A DNA stretch of 64,000 nt from Candidatus Cloacimonadota bacterium (lineage in GTDB: Bacteria > Cloacimonadota > Cloacimonadia > JGIOTU-2): NCBI GenBank assembly GCA_016932035.1, contig JAFGDR010000031.1, forward strand, positions 121,984 through 185,983. The letters are read 5' to 3'. A program made the position numbers and the translations under genes. Position 1 is the stretch's first letter. The number at the start of each line of letters is the position of its first letter. This document shows, piece by piece, positions 50,236 through 58,864 of the stretch. The notes beneath the pieces were generated by a model. It did not search any database and had not been told where the DNA came from. It saw only the letters and a program-made list of their open reading frames with translations.

Positions 50236-51255
50236 ATGGTCGTTTCAAAATCCGATCTAATTAAATTTTTCAATTCAATACAGTCAGAATATGAGGTTTA
50301 TGTCCCCCATAAAACTGAGCGGGAAGTTGACGACCTTGTATTTAAAAAATTTGATCCTGAAAAAGATTTTGTCCTCGATAAATACCGCACAGTTGATCCT
50401 GTACGAGCACTTTTTTATATGCCATCAGAAACCGTTCTGCCACCCTCTGCAAAATCAAAGAAAAGAATAATCGCAGGCGTAAAGAATTGTGATCTTATGG
50501 GACTTGCTGTTCTTGATGATGCGCTACTTAAAGATAATTTTGTAGAGCCGAATTATAAAATCTGGAGAGAAAATTCATACATTATAAGTTGTGACTGCAC
50601 GGGGGCACTTCCCACCTGCCATTGCATTTTACTCGATAATAATCCCTATCCTGTAGAAAAAGAAGGTGAAGTGCTTTACGATATTAACCTTTCTCCTGTC
50701 GATGATAAATATATCATAACAATCGGTAGTAAGAAGGGGGAAGAACTCGCAGAAAAACTCAAAGAAGTGTGTACACTCTCAAGTGTAACTGATAATGATA
50801 AAGAGATCCGTGAAGCAAATCGAGCAGAGGTTCTCAAGAAGGTCAGAGACATCAATGCAGATTTTACACCTGACAGAAACTATGATGTGATCACAGAGAA
50901 TAAAGAAGCTGCTACATGGAAAGAATTATGTAATGAATGTGTACAATGCGGTGCATGTACGAATATCTGTCCGACTTGTTATTGTCTTATCCTCAATGAT
51001 GAAAGCACAAATGAGGAATTCAAAAAAGTTCGATCATGGGACTCCTGCCAATTGGTTGGATATGCAGAAGTTGCAGGTGGAGGAACGCCACGCGAACACA
51101 AATGGGAAACATTTAGAAATCGTTATCAATGCAAACATAATTTTATGAAGTTTAATTTCGATAAATTAGGATGCACAGGATGCGGGAGATGTATTTCTGC
51201 CTGTCCTGCTGAAATCGATTTACGAGAAGTTATTCAAAGTTTACAGGAGGTTTAG
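50236..51255 (+). CDS. Sulfhydrogenase-beta-like 4Fe-4S dicluster protein
   Basis: A 339-residue protein resembling the beta subunit of sulfhydrogenases (HydB) and subunit A of anaerobic sulfite reductase. The N-terminal region has the family segments KRIIAGVKNCDLMGLAVLDD and a Cys-rich CDCTGALPTCHC (about residues 118-129). Two ferredoxin motifs follow: CVQCGACTNICPTCYC (about 235-250) and CTGCGRCISACPAEI (about 315-329). In relatives this subunit links a flavoprotein to a hydrogenase or reductase. It is the first gene of the hydrogenase operon (AAAGGA before the ATG) and is followed 1 base later by the matching gamma-like flavoprotein. Alternative: AsrA-like protein, but no siroheme sulfite reductase gene is present. 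Confidence 0.82.
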   Translation: MVVSKSDLIKFFNSIQSEYEVYVPHKTEREVDDLVFKKFDPEKDFVLDKYRTVDPVRALFYMPSETVLPPSAKSKKRIIAGVKNCDLMGLAVLDDALLKDNFVEPNYKIWRENSYIISCDCTGALPTCHCILLDNNPYPVEKEGEVLYDINLSPVDDKYIITIGSKKGEELAEKLKEVCTLSSVTDNDKEIREANRAEVLKKVRDINADFTPDRNYDVITENKEAATWKELCNECVQCGACTNICPTCYCLILNDESTNEEFKKVRSWDSCQLVGYAEVAGGGTPREHKWETFRNRYQCKHNFMKFNFDKLGCTGCGRCISACPAEIDLREVIQSLQEV

Positions 51256-51256
51256 G

Positions 51257-52084
51257 TTGCCAGACAAGAACCCCTACGAAGTATTAAAAGCTGATGTGCT
51301 CGACGTCATCGAAGAATCCCCTACGATCAAATCATTCTATCTCAAACCGGAAAGACCGTTTGAATTTGCTACTGGTCAGTTCATTGAACTTTCATTGCCG
51401 GGAATTGGAGAAGCACCTTTTACGCCTTCATCCTCACATTATGAGAAAGAAAAAATATGGGTTACCATAATGAATGCCGGATTTGTCACCAACCAGATAC
51501 ATAAGGTTCAAAAAGGTGATGTGATGGGAATCCGCGGACCTTACGGAAAAGGATACCCACTCGACATTTTCAAAGGCAAAGATGTTCTCCTCCTTGGTGG
51601 CGGTGTGGGACTCGCTCCGCTTCGTTGTCTTCTCCAGACAATGATACATGATATTAATGATTATAAGAGTATCACAGTTTGCTTTGGTGCCCGTACACCA
51701 GATGATATGATCTATAAAGATCAGATTAAAGATTGGAAAGGCCATGAAAAGATACACCACCTATGTACTGTTGATAAATGTTCTGAAAGCGATATCTGGA
51801 AAGGGAAAACTGGTGTTGTAACTATTCTACTTGATGATATCAAGGTTGATCCTAAAGAAGCCATTGCCGTGGTATGCGGACCTCCTATCATGATGAAATT
51901 CGGAACCTTCTCTTTGCTGGATAAAGGTTTTAAACAAGGAAATATCTACCTCTCAATGGAGAAGAAAATGTATTGCGGTTTCGGGCAGTGCAGACATTGT
52001 GTGATGGGTAAATATTATGCCTGTAAAGATGGTCCCGTGTTCACGTATGAACAAATCAAAGACGAAGAAAAAATCTGGGATTAA
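51257..52084 (+). CDS. Sulfhydrogenase-gamma-like FAD/NAD(P)-binding flavoprotein
   Basis: A 275-residue ferredoxin-NADP reductase-type protein like HydG of sulfhydrogenases, AsrB and PyrK. The FAD-binding barrel contains FATGQFIELSLPG and APFTPSSS (about residues 55-60). The nucleotide-binding half starts with VLLLGGGVGLAPLRCLL (about 111-127) and has AVVCGPPIMMKF near 210. The C-terminus binds a 2Fe-2S cluster through CGFGQCRHCVMGKYYACKDGP (about 239-259). The start is TTG at 51257 with GGAGG 6 nt upstream. It should exchange electrons between NAD(P)H and the beta-like subunit, adding a pyridine-nucleotide module to the membrane hydrogenase. Confidence 0.85.
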   Translation: MPDKNPYEVLKADVLDVIEESPTIKSFYLKPERPFEFATGQFIELSLPGIGEAPFTPSSSHYEKEKIWVTIMNAGFVTNQIHKVQKGDVMGIRGPYGKGYPLDIFKGKDVLLLGGGVGLAPLRCLLQTMIHDINDYKSITVCFGARTPDDMIYKDQIKDWKGHEKIHHLCTVDKCSESDIWKGKTGVVTILLDDIKVDPKEAIAVVCGPPIMMKFGTFSLLDKGFKQGNIYLSMEKKMYCGFGQCRHCVMGKYYACKDGPVFTYEQIKDEEKIWD

Positions 52085-52109
52085 TACATATTAAAGGAAA
52101 GATAGTATC

Positions 52110-52616
52110 ATGAAAAGATTATTTGTAGATATACCTAAGCTTCTGAAAGAAGAAAGTCTCGAATGCATTGATTGTGAATACTTGTATCACGAAGGAGCTA
52201 ATCGCGGTGTATTCTCTATTGTAGAAATTGCTGAATTTGGTGCGTATTGCCGCCAATGCAAAGAATCCTTTTGTATCGAAGCATGCCCAAAGGATGCGCT
52301 TGAACACAGCCCAACCAATATGATCTTACGTCATAATATGCGTTGTGTGGGTTGTAAGAGCTGCACGCTTGCCTGTCCCTTTGGTACGATCTTTCCCGAA
52401 GTCATTAACTATATATCGCAGAAATGTGATTTCTGTTTAAATCAATTGGAAATTGATCCGAACTATGTCCCGCTTTGTGTAAAAACCGCTCCTAACGAAA
52501 CACTTACTATGGTTGATATCGACAAAGATGATCCTGAAAATAATATTTATCTTGTTGGAAGCAGAATGGTGGTCAAGACACATCACTGGCGAAATAAAGT
52601 CGGAAAAAATAAATAG
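52110..52616 (+). CDS. HycB/DmsB-like 4Fe-4S polyferredoxin subunit
   Basis: A 168-residue electron-transfer protein. Cysteine clusters are CIDC (about residue 19), CRQCKESFCIEACP (about 49-62), CVGCKSCTLACP (about 80-91) and CDFC followed by a distant Cys, giving a four-cluster pattern as in HycB, HydN and DmsB-type subunits. The cluster-binding cores sit in the order typical of these proteins, with a C-terminal tail rich in Asp, His and Lys. It probably relays electrons between the HydB-like module and the hydrogenase small subunit. It starts 25 bases after the flavoprotein gene and 28 bases before the proton-channel subunit gene. Confidence 0.82.
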   Translation: MKRLFVDIPKLLKEESLECIDCEYLYHEGANRGVFSIVEIAEFGAYCRQCKESFCIEACPKDALEHSPTNMILRHNMRCVGCKSCTLACPFGTIFPEVINYISQKCDFCLNQLEIDPNYVPLCVKTAPNETLTMVDIDKDDPENNIYLVGSRMVVKTHHWRNKVGKNK

Positions 52617-52644
52617 CATTGGATGATGAGGTTCAGGAGATAAT

Positions 52645-53574
52645 ATGCTAAAATATTTGTTCTATCTGCTCGTGTTCCCGGGCTTTCTCTTTGCATCCGT
52701 ATTCGGACTCATCGTAGGATGGATAGAAAGAAAAGTCAGTGCTCGAGTTCAATTCCGCGTTGGTCCTCCTTTCTTTCAGAATTTTTATGACATATTCAAA
52801 TTGTGGGGTAAAGAGATCATACTGATAAAGAATTCCCCCTATTTCATTTTTATTATTGCTCCAATCATTGCATTTGCATCAGTTATCATATCATCAACAA
52901 TCGTCGGGGTTTCTTTCTTCTACGGCATTGGTATCGGCGGAGATCTTCTCTTTATCATCTACCTGATGGTGATATATTCTGTTGCGATGATCCTTGGCGC
53001 ATCGTCTACCGGTAACATCTATTCCAGTATCGGGGCAGGACGTGAGATGAAGATGCTCATCTCGGATGAACTTGCATTCGTTCTGGTGATCCTCGTTCCG
53101 ATCATCCATGCAGGATATAAAATCAACCTTTCACAAATTTTAGCATATCAAAACGTAAACGGTATGATCATCGGTAGCGCTTCTGGCATTATCGCTTTTA
53201 TCGTTGGCATCATTTGCCTACAGGCAAAGATGGGCATGGTTCCTTTTGATATCGCAGAAGCTGAAACAGAGATCGTCGAAGGACCGCTCATGGAGTATTC
53301 CGGTCCATTGCTTGCGTTCTGGAAACTTGCACATTATATGATGTATGTGTTCCTTCCAATGCTACTCGTTATCCTTTTCTGGGGTGGCATGAGTTTTGCT
53401 TCTTTTGGAACCATTATGGCTGGAATTGGAAAATATCTGCTTGTAGTAGTACTGATGATACTTATCAGGAATACAAATCCTCGCGTTCGTATCGATTATG
53501 CAATAAATTTCTTCTGGAAATGGGCAAGCCCCCTTGCTCTTATCGCCGTAATTCTGGCAATCATAGGAGTGTAA
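52645..53574 (+). CDS. mbhM: Membrane subunit, NuoH/EchB/MbhM type
   Basis: A 309-residue membrane protein with eight or nine helices, homologous to complex I subunit H and to MbhM, EchB and HycD. Conserved segments are GLIVGWIERKVSARVQFRVGPP (about residues 22-43), MLISDELAFVLVILVP (about 136-151) and MGMVPFDIAEAETEIVEGPLMEYSG (about 192-216). In this family the loops contact the small and large hydrogenase subunits and connect electron flow with ion channels. Its position just upstream of the small subunit gene is as in Ech and Mbh operons. AGGAG precedes the ATG. Confidence 0.9.
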   Translation: MLKYLFYLLVFPGFLFASVFGLIVGWIERKVSARVQFRVGPPFFQNFYDIFKLWGKEIILIKNSPYFIFIIAPIIAFASVIISSTIVGVSFFYGIGIGGDLLFIIYLMVIYSVAMILGASSTGNIYSSIGAGREMKMLISDELAFVLVILVPIIHAGYKINLSQILAYQNVNGMIIGSASGIIAFIVGIICLQAKMGMVPFDIAEAETEIVEGPLMEYSGPLLAFWKLAHYMMYVFLPMLLVILFWGGMSFASFGTIMAGIGKYLLVVVLMILIRNTNPRVRIDYAINFFWKWASPLALIAVILAIIGV

Positions 53575-53577
53575 ATT

Positions 53578-53997
53578 ATGGCTTTCTATAATAAAATTAT
53601 TAAAAAATCGATTTGGGTATTTCACGTCAGTGCAAGCCCGTGTAACAACTGCGACATCGAAATTCTTGATCTAATCACACCGGGATATGACGTCGAACGT
53701 TTTGGTATTAAGCTTGTCGGTTCAGCCCGTCATGCTGATGTTCTTCTTGTTACGGGTGTTGTTTCCTATAAAGTTGCACCTCGCATTAAGCAACTCTATG
53801 AACAAGCAGCAAAGCCGCTCTTTGTTGTTGGCATTGGAACTTGTACTGCTGGTGGCGCAACCTTCAAAACGAGTTATAATAAAGCAGGAATACCGCTTGA
53901 AAATGTTATACCGGTCAATGCATACGTCCCGGGATGCCCTCCTAAACCCGAAGCTATGATCGATGGTATAGTAAAATTATTAGGAACGTTAAAATGA
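53578..53997 (+). CDS. mbhJ: [NiFe] hydrogenase small subunit, group 4 (NuoB/MbhJ type)
   Basis: A 139-residue small subunit with a single 4Fe-4S site. The four ligands are in SASPCNNCDIEIL (about residues 20-25), GIGTCTAGG (about 89-97) and VPGCPPKPEAM (about 118-128). It forms the proximal cluster next to the nickel site. The small size, without further cluster domains or a Tat signal, is that of group 4 energy-converting hydrogenases and of NuoB. The large subunit encoded next retains the nickel ligands, so hydrogenase rather than complex I is indicated. The stop overlaps the NuoC-like gene by 4 bases. Confidence 0.9.
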   Translation: MAFYNKIIKKSIWVFHVSASPCNNCDIEILDLITPGYDVERFGIKLVGSARHADVLLVTGVVSYKVAPRIKQLYEQAAKPLFVVGIGTCTAGGATFKTSYNKAGIPLENVIPVNAYVPGCPPKPEAMIDGIVKLLGTLK

Positions 53998-54443
53998 GCG
54001 ACAAAGGCACAGAATTTTTTGATACATTTAAAGATAAGATGACCAAAGTCATCCGCAAACCAAGAAGAAATTACTTCAACATAAAAAACGAAGACCTGAT
54101 AGAGATCGCCGACTATCTTTTCAATACAATGGGCTGCAGGCTTTCGATCTGTACTGCAACCGAGGTGTATGATGGATTGGAAGTACTCTATCATTTCTCT
54201 GATGACAAAACAGGGATTTATTACAATCCGCGTGTAAAAACGAGTCTGGAAAATCCGGAGATCAATTCAATTGCACCAATGATCGCTGGTGCAAACTGGA
54301 TCGAGAGAGAAATGTATGATCTTTTTGGTATTAAGTTCAAGGGACATCCTGATCTGAAGAAATTGCTGACAATCAACAGCCCTCATTTCGGTGAAGATGA
54401 CCATCCAATGCGTTTTAAGCGCAAGCGAACAATAGAGAAGTAA
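53994..54443 (+). CDS. mbhK: NuoC/MbhK-like hydrogenase subunit
   Basis: A 149-residue subunit homologous to the 30-kDa (NuoC) protein of complex I. The diagnostic segment NWIEREMYDLFGIKFKGHPDLKKLL is at about residues 101-125. The N-terminal half is a small alpha/beta domain (FNIKNEDLIEIADYLFNTMGCRLS). It has no cofactor of its own and helps to assemble the peripheral arm. The gene begins inside the small-subunit stop (ATGA overlap) and the large subunit gene follows 22 bases later, the standard order J-K-L of Mbh operons. Confidence 0.88.
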   Translation: MSDKGTEFFDTFKDKMTKVIRKPRRNYFNIKNEDLIEIADYLFNTMGCRLSICTATEVYDGLEVLYHFSDDKTGIYYNPRVKTSLENPEINSIAPMIAGANWIEREMYDLFGIKFKGHPDLKKLLTINSPHFGEDDHPMRFKRKRTIEK

Positions 54444-54465
54444 CAGGTATGCAGAGGAGCATGTA

Positions 54466-55683
54466 ATGAGTAAATGCAGAATTCCTTTAGGACCTTTTCA
54501 TCCATTGTTGGAAGAAGCGGAATTCTTTGATATAAAAGTCGAAGGTGAAAAAGTTGTTGATATTGAAATGGAAACCGGCTGGATGCACAGGGGTCATGAA
54601 AAGATCTCTGAAACCAAATCCTTTACCCAATCGATCTTCCTTGTAGAAAGAATTTGTGGAATTTGTTCGACCTCCCATCCATTCGCAGCAGTCCATGCTA
54701 TGGAAGACATCGATAATGTCGAAATACCAGAACGTGCGCAATATATACGAATTTTTATCGGAGAGATGGAACGAATCCACAGCCATCTGCTCTGGCTCGG
54801 GCTTGCTGGACATTTCATTGGATACGATACCCTTTGGATGTGGGCATGGAAATATCGCGAACCCGTTTTGCAAATATTCGAAAAAGTGTCGGGTAATAGA
54901 AATCACTATGCGATGTTCCGTGTCGGTGGTGTCGGGAGAGATTTTGATAATGATCTGATCCCTGAGATACATCCAATTCTTGATATGATCGAAAAGAAGA
55001 TGCTTATGATAGCAGGCGCAGCACAAGATGATCCGGTACTTCGCTCACGTCTTAAAGGTGTCGGAGTGCTGACCAAAGAAGATGCTATAAATTACTGTGC
55101 TATTGGTCCTACAGCTCGTGCATCTGATGTTGATATAGACGTCAGACGAGATGATCCTCTTGAATATGATCTTGTAGATTTTGATGTTATCGTTTTACCG
55201 AACGGGGACGTTTATGATAAATTAGTTGTTCGTGTACTTGAGATTATTGAATCTGTGAAAATTATCAGACAATGTCTTGACGCATTTCCAAAGATTGGTG
55301 GTGAATATATCAATAAAGTAAAACATATTTCGCCCGGAGAAGGTTGCGGAAGATACGAAGCACCACGCGGAGAAGTATTTCATTATATTAGAAGTGATGG
55401 CTCAAATCGTCCACTTCGTCATAAAGTTCGTGCTCCAAGTTTCTCAAATATTCCAACCTACAAAGCTTCGTGTGTTGGCATTCCGCTTGCAGATGCTCTT
55501 ATCACACTTGCAGCTGTTGACCCATGCTACTGTTGTACCGAGCGCAGCATCCGAGTTATTGATAAAAATAATAAGAAATTAGAACATAATCTATTAACCA
55601 TGTCTCGCCAAAAGACCACACAACTCAAAAGTGACATAGTAGGAAGCGAGAAAACACCCATCGATCGAATTTTTGAAGATTAG
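54466..55683 (+). CDS. mbhL: [NiFe] hydrogenase large subunit, group 4 (MbhL/EchE type)
   Basis: A 405-residue catalytic subunit. Both nickel-binding motifs are intact: RICGIC with Cys64 and Cys67, and DPCYCCTER with Cys354 and Cys357. These motifs are lost in complex I NuoD, so this is a true hydrogenase. About 45 residues follow the second motif. In HycE-type enzymes a C-terminal extension after CTxR is cleaved by a maturation protease once nickel is inserted, and such a protease gene lies at the end of this operon. AGAGGAG precedes the ATG. An extra Cys (356) lies between the two ligands. Reaction: 2 H+ + 2 e- to H2, or the reverse, coupled to ion movement. Confidence 0.94.
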   Translation: MSKCRIPLGPFHPLLEEAEFFDIKVEGEKVVDIEMETGWMHRGHEKISETKSFTQSIFLVERICGICSTSHPFAAVHAMEDIDNVEIPERAQYIRIFIGEMERIHSHLLWLGLAGHFIGYDTLWMWAWKYREPVLQIFEKVSGNRNHYAMFRVGGVGRDFDNDLIPEIHPILDMIEKKMLMIAGAAQDDPVLRSRLKGVGVLTKEDAINYCAIGPTARASDVDIDVRRDDPLEYDLVDFDVIVLPNGDVYDKLVVRVLEIIESVKIIRQCLDAFPKIGGEYINKVKHISPGEGCGRYEAPRGEVFHYIRSDGSNRPLRHKVRAPSFSNIPTYKASCVGIPLADALITLAAVDPCYCCTERSIRVIDKNNKKLEHNLLTMSRQKTTQLKSDIVGSEKTPIDRIFED

Positions 55684-55705
55684 GAATTCAAGAAAGGGTA
55701 TATAA

Positions 55706-57520
55706 ATGTGGAATAATTATCTATTTTTGCTTGTCGTTATCCCGATAATTGCAACCATTATCAGTCTATTTGTACCGACGATCATCAAAAAGCTACTCAC
55801 CCTCGCTTCTGTAATATGGACGCTTATTCTCAGCATTAAGGTTTTCAGTGCAGAAGCACTCAGCTTTGGAATGTTCGGAGCAAATATTTTCCTCACTGAC
55901 CAACTTTCACGATTCATACTCCTGTTCATTAATATTCTCAGTTTGATCATTCTGATCTATTGCCTCAAGAATGTGAAAAAAGACTATGAGGGAAAATTCT
56001 TCCTTCTCTTTGCATTGACGGTAAGTTTCTGTAATGGTGTTGCCCTGAGCGCAAATATGATCGCATTCATTATTTTCTGGGGACTCTCCGGAGCACTTGT
56101 ATACCTGTTTGGAATTTTAAATTCACCTAAGAGTGCCGATAGCTCAAGGAAAGCATTCATTATTATTGGAACATCAGATGTGCTGCTGCTTTTTGGTATG
56201 GTCATTATGTTTGTAATGACCAAGAATCCAAACCTTTATATGGGCAAGATAACACTGTCCAGCGTGATGACCTATGTGGCATTTTTCTGTTTACTTCTTG
56301 CTTCATTTGCCAAAGCAGGTGCATTCCCGATGCATACGTGGCTACCTGATTATGCTAAAGATGCCCCTATCGAAGCAGTTGCAGAACTTCCAGCGGCAAT
56401 GGATAAGCTTCTGGGAATTTACCTTTTTGCACGAATTATGATGAATTTCTTTGCCTATCCGTTTGTAATACAAGCGATCATTATGATACTGGGTGCCTTA
56501 ACGATAATCTTTGCTGTTATGATGGCCCTTGTTCAACATAATGGTCGAAAACTTCTCGGATACCATGCTGTCAGCCAGGTTGGATATATGGTACTTGGTA
56601 TTGGAACAGGGAATCCAATTGGTATTATCGGTGGACTCTTCCACATGCTGAATAATGCAATCTATAAATCAAGTTTATTCCTTTCACTTGGATCTGTGGA
56701 GAAAAGAACGGGAACTTCCGAACTCGACAATCTCGGCGGTCTTGCACGAAAGATGCCCCTCACATTTGTGGCAGCATTGATCGGTGCCCTTTCAATATCG
56801 GGAATTCCACCCTTGAATGGATTCTTCTCGAAATGGATGGTTTACCAGAGTGTTCTGGAAACTGCATCAAAGCATGGTTCGATCTGGCAGATCGTGTTAA
56901 ACCTTTGTTTCGTTCTCGCAGTGTTCGGAAGTGCTCTTACTCTCGCAAGTTTTATCAAATTTATACATGCGATCTTCCTCAGCAAATTGCCAAAGAAATA
57001 TGACGCTGTTAAGGAGATCAGCTTTAATAACTGGATCGCAAATCTGTTGCTTGGAGCACTCTGTGTGATCTTTGGTGTGCTTGTATTTGCAATTCCAGTA
57101 AAGATGTTCTTGCTTCCCATTATTGGCACGGGAACGATTAAAACATTCCTTTTGGGGTTTTACAGTTCAAAGGTCATTCTCTACTTCTTTGCCGCATCAA
57201 TCCTTCTTGGTCTGATCATCTATCTTGTCTTCAAGAAAATCCGTTTTGATGATGAATATGTCGGTACCTATCCCACGACTGAAGCGAATCGTATCACCGG
57301 TGTTGAGTTCTATCAGGAAATCTCGAATATGAGACCGTTCAAGAAGATCTACGAGTGGGCAAATAAGAAATATTTTGATATTTATAAATGGGGAACAGTG
57401 TTTTCCCTGTGGCTTGGCGATGTCTTCCATAAGTTGCATTCTGGTTTATTACACACCTATGCGATATGGACACTCGCCGGTCTGGTGATCGTCACCATAA
57501 TTTTGTTAAGTGCAATTTAG
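55706..57520 (+). CDS. Antiporter-like ion-channel subunit (MrpA-N/NuoL type)
   Basis: A 604-residue membrane protein with about 14-16 helices of the NuoL/M/N-MrpA/D family. The central signature is FAKAGAFPMHTWLPDYAKDAPIEAVAELPAAMDKLLGIYLF (about residues 207-247), with conserved Lys residues in a broken helix. Further segments are NNAIYKSSLFLSLGSVEKRTGTSELDNLGGL (about 313-343) and ALSISGIPPLNGFFSKW (about 361-377). The C-terminal part has a long charged segment and one last helix, resembling an amphipathic lateral element. With the next gene it corresponds to a split MrpA. It should conduct Na+ or H+. Confidence 0.88.
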   Translation: MWNNYLFLLVVIPIIATIISLFVPTIIKKLLTLASVIWTLILSIKVFSAEALSFGMFGANIFLTDQLSRFILLFINILSLIILIYCLKNVKKDYEGKFFLLFALTVSFCNGVALSANMIAFIIFWGLSGALVYLFGILNSPKSADSSRKAFIIIGTSDVLLLFGMVIMFVMTKNPNLYMGKITLSSVMTYVAFFCLLLASFAKAGAFPMHTWLPDYAKDAPIEAVAELPAAMDKLLGIYLFARIMMNFFAYPFVIQAIIMILGALTIIFAVMMALVQHNGRKLLGYHAVSQVGYMVLGIGTGNPIGIIGGLFHMLNNAIYKSSLFLSLGSVEKRTGTSELDNLGGLARKMPLTFVAALIGALSISGIPPLNGFFSKWMVYQSVLETASKHGSIWQIVLNLCFVLAVFGSALTLASFIKFIHAIFLSKLPKKYDAVKEISFNNWIANLLLGALCVIFGVLVFAIPVKMFLLPIIGTGTIKTFLLGFYSSKVILYFFAASILLGLIIYLVFKKIRFDDEYVGTYPTTEANRITGVEFYQEISNMRPFKKIYEWANKKYFDIYKWGTVFSLWLGDVFHKLHSGLLHTYAIWTLAGLVIVTIILLSAI

Positions 57521-57536
57521 TTGTAAGGAGGCTTAA

Positions 57537-58076
57537 GTGCCAGTTGATGTTTGGTTGTACTTTATTTTAGGATTCATGATAATCGGTTCGATTGCAAGTC
57601 TGGAAATAAAGAACATTCTCTCTTCGATCATCACGATTGGTGTGGTCGGACTGGGTTTGTCCTTGGCATTCCTCTTCTTAGGAGCACCGGACCTTGCACT
57701 CGTTCAGTTCGTGTTCGAAATTCTTTGTGTTATAATCTTGATCCGGGCTTTTGCAAAACGTTCGATCGAGGTTCGTGCACTGAAAAGAGATGTGCCGGAA
57801 ACGATCATTGCAATAGTTATCCTGATCAGCATTTTCGTCTTGAGCATATTTGCTTTTAAAGATCTGCCTTCCTTTGGCAAACCCATCGTGCGTGTTGCTG
57901 AACGATACCTGGCTCGAGCAGGTGTGGAAACCGGTTCTCAGAATATCGTCACCTCCGTTATTCTAAACTACAGAATATATGATACCCTCGGTGAAGTCAC
58001 CGTGCTTTTCACAGCGATTTTAGGTGCCTTTACCATATTGCGCAAACAAGGGAGGAAGAAAAGACATGCAGAATAG
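57537..58076 (+). CDS. MbhD-MbhE fused subunit (MrpA C-terminal half)
   Basis: A 179-residue membrane protein combining two modules that are separate in Pyrococcus Mbh. Residues 1-90 match MbhD/DUF4040 (IKNILSSIITIGVVGLGLSLAFLFLGAPDLALVQFVFEILCVIILI). Residues about 135-175 match MbhE (NIVTSVILNYRIYDTLGEVTVLFTAILGAFTIL). Both modules occur at the C-terminus of full-length MrpA. It has about six helices. The start is GTG with AAGGAGG 5 nt upstream, and the end overlaps the MrpB-like gene by 11 bases. It should form part of the Na+/H+ antiporter wing. Confidence 0.85.
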   Translation: MPVDVWLYFILGFMIIGSIASLEIKNILSSIITIGVVGLGLSLAFLFLGAPDLALVQFVFEILCVIILIRAFAKRSIEVRALKRDVPETIIAIVILISIFVLSIFAFKDLPSFGKPIVRVAERYLARAGVETGSQNIVTSVILNYRIYDTLGEVTVLFTAILGAFTILRKQGRKKRHAE

Positions 58077-58515
58077 TTTTCCCAAAGAAGGAATGTCTGT
58101 AATTGTTAAGACAATTACACGTTTCACTGTCTGGTTGATCTTCTTATACGGTTTGTACATCGTTATTCATGGTCACCTTTCACCCGGTGGTGGTTTTGCA
58201 GGTGGAGTGATTATAGCGCTTTCTTATGTCCACCTGACCCTTGCATACGGAAAGAATTTCGTGTTGGAACGCGTTAATAAATTTGCGATGCATAGTCTCG
58301 AAGCAATTGCCGCAATCCTTTTTGTGCTGACCGGTATTGCCGGTTTGTATATATTAGGAAGTTTCCTCGCAAATTTCATGGGCATTGGCAAGCTTTATAC
58401 TCTCATAAGTGCTGGATACATTCCGATGCTGAATATCTTCATTTGTGTGAAGGTAGGTATGGGTCTGTATCTCGTGTTCTATTACCTTGCAAGTTTCAAA
58501 CCCAAGGAAGGATAA
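58066..58515 (+). CDS. mrpB: MrpB/MbhF-like antiporter subunit
   Basis: A 149-residue membrane protein with four helices. The MnhB signature HGHLSPGGGFAGGVIIALSYV (about residues 36-56) is present, with conserved His, Gly and Pro. I chose the ATG at 58066, which gives MQNSFPKEG and has GGAGG 10 nt upstream; the upstream in-frame extension overlaps the previous gene by 50 bases. In Mrp and Mbh this subunit is required for Na+/H+ exchange. The next gene follows 4 bases later. Confidence 0.88.
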   Translation: MQNSFPKEGMSVIVKTITRFTVWLIFLYGLYIVIHGHLSPGGGFAGGVIIALSYVHLTLAYGKNFVLERVNKFAMHSLEAIAAILFVLTGIAGLYILGSFLANFMGIGKLYTLISAGYIPMLNIFICVKVGMGLYLVFYYLASFKPKEG

Positions 58516-58519
58516 GACA

Positions 58520-58864
58520 ATGATATTATATATAATGTGCTTTTTCCTCTTTTTGGTCGGTATATACGGTGCGATCACAAAGAGAGATCTGATTAAAATA
58601 ATACTTGCAATCGGTATCATGGGTTATTCCGTGAATCTTTTCCTCGTGCTACTTGCATACAGGACAGGAGCTCTTGTTCCCATCCTAAAAGAAGGACTCA
58701 ACATTCCTGCAAGCATGATGGTCGATCCTATTCCTCAAGCGCTTGTTCTAACCTCGATCGTGATCGAGCTTGGTATTACAGCTCTTATGGCTGCCCTTGC
58801 GATCAGGATCTATCAAAAATATGATACCTTTGATATTACGAAGATCAGGAGATTACAAGGATGA
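58520..58864 (+). CDS. mrpC: MrpC/NuoK-like antiporter subunit
   Basis: A 114-residue protein with three helices, homologous to MrpC, MbhG and NuoK. Recognisable segments are FLFLVGIYGAITKRDLIKIILAIGIMGYSVNLFLVL (about residues 8-43) and DPIPQALVLTSIVIELGITALMAALAIRIY (about 71-100), the latter containing the conserved Glu used in ion conduction. The ATG at 58520 has AAGGA 7 nt upstream; a frame open further to the left overlaps mrpB. The stop overlaps the MrpD-like gene by 4 bases. Confidence 0.9.
   Translation: MILYIMCFFLFLVGIYGAITKRDLIKIILAIGIMGYSVNLFLVLLAYRTGALVPILKEGLNIPASMMVDPIPQALVLTSIVIELGITALMAALAIRIYQKYDTFDITKIRRLQG

Noticed and set aside
52645-55683. Possible respiratory complex I
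   Set aside because: The large subunit keeps both CxxC nickel-binding motifs and a C-terminal extension, and a maturation protease and hypF follow, so it is a hydrogenase.
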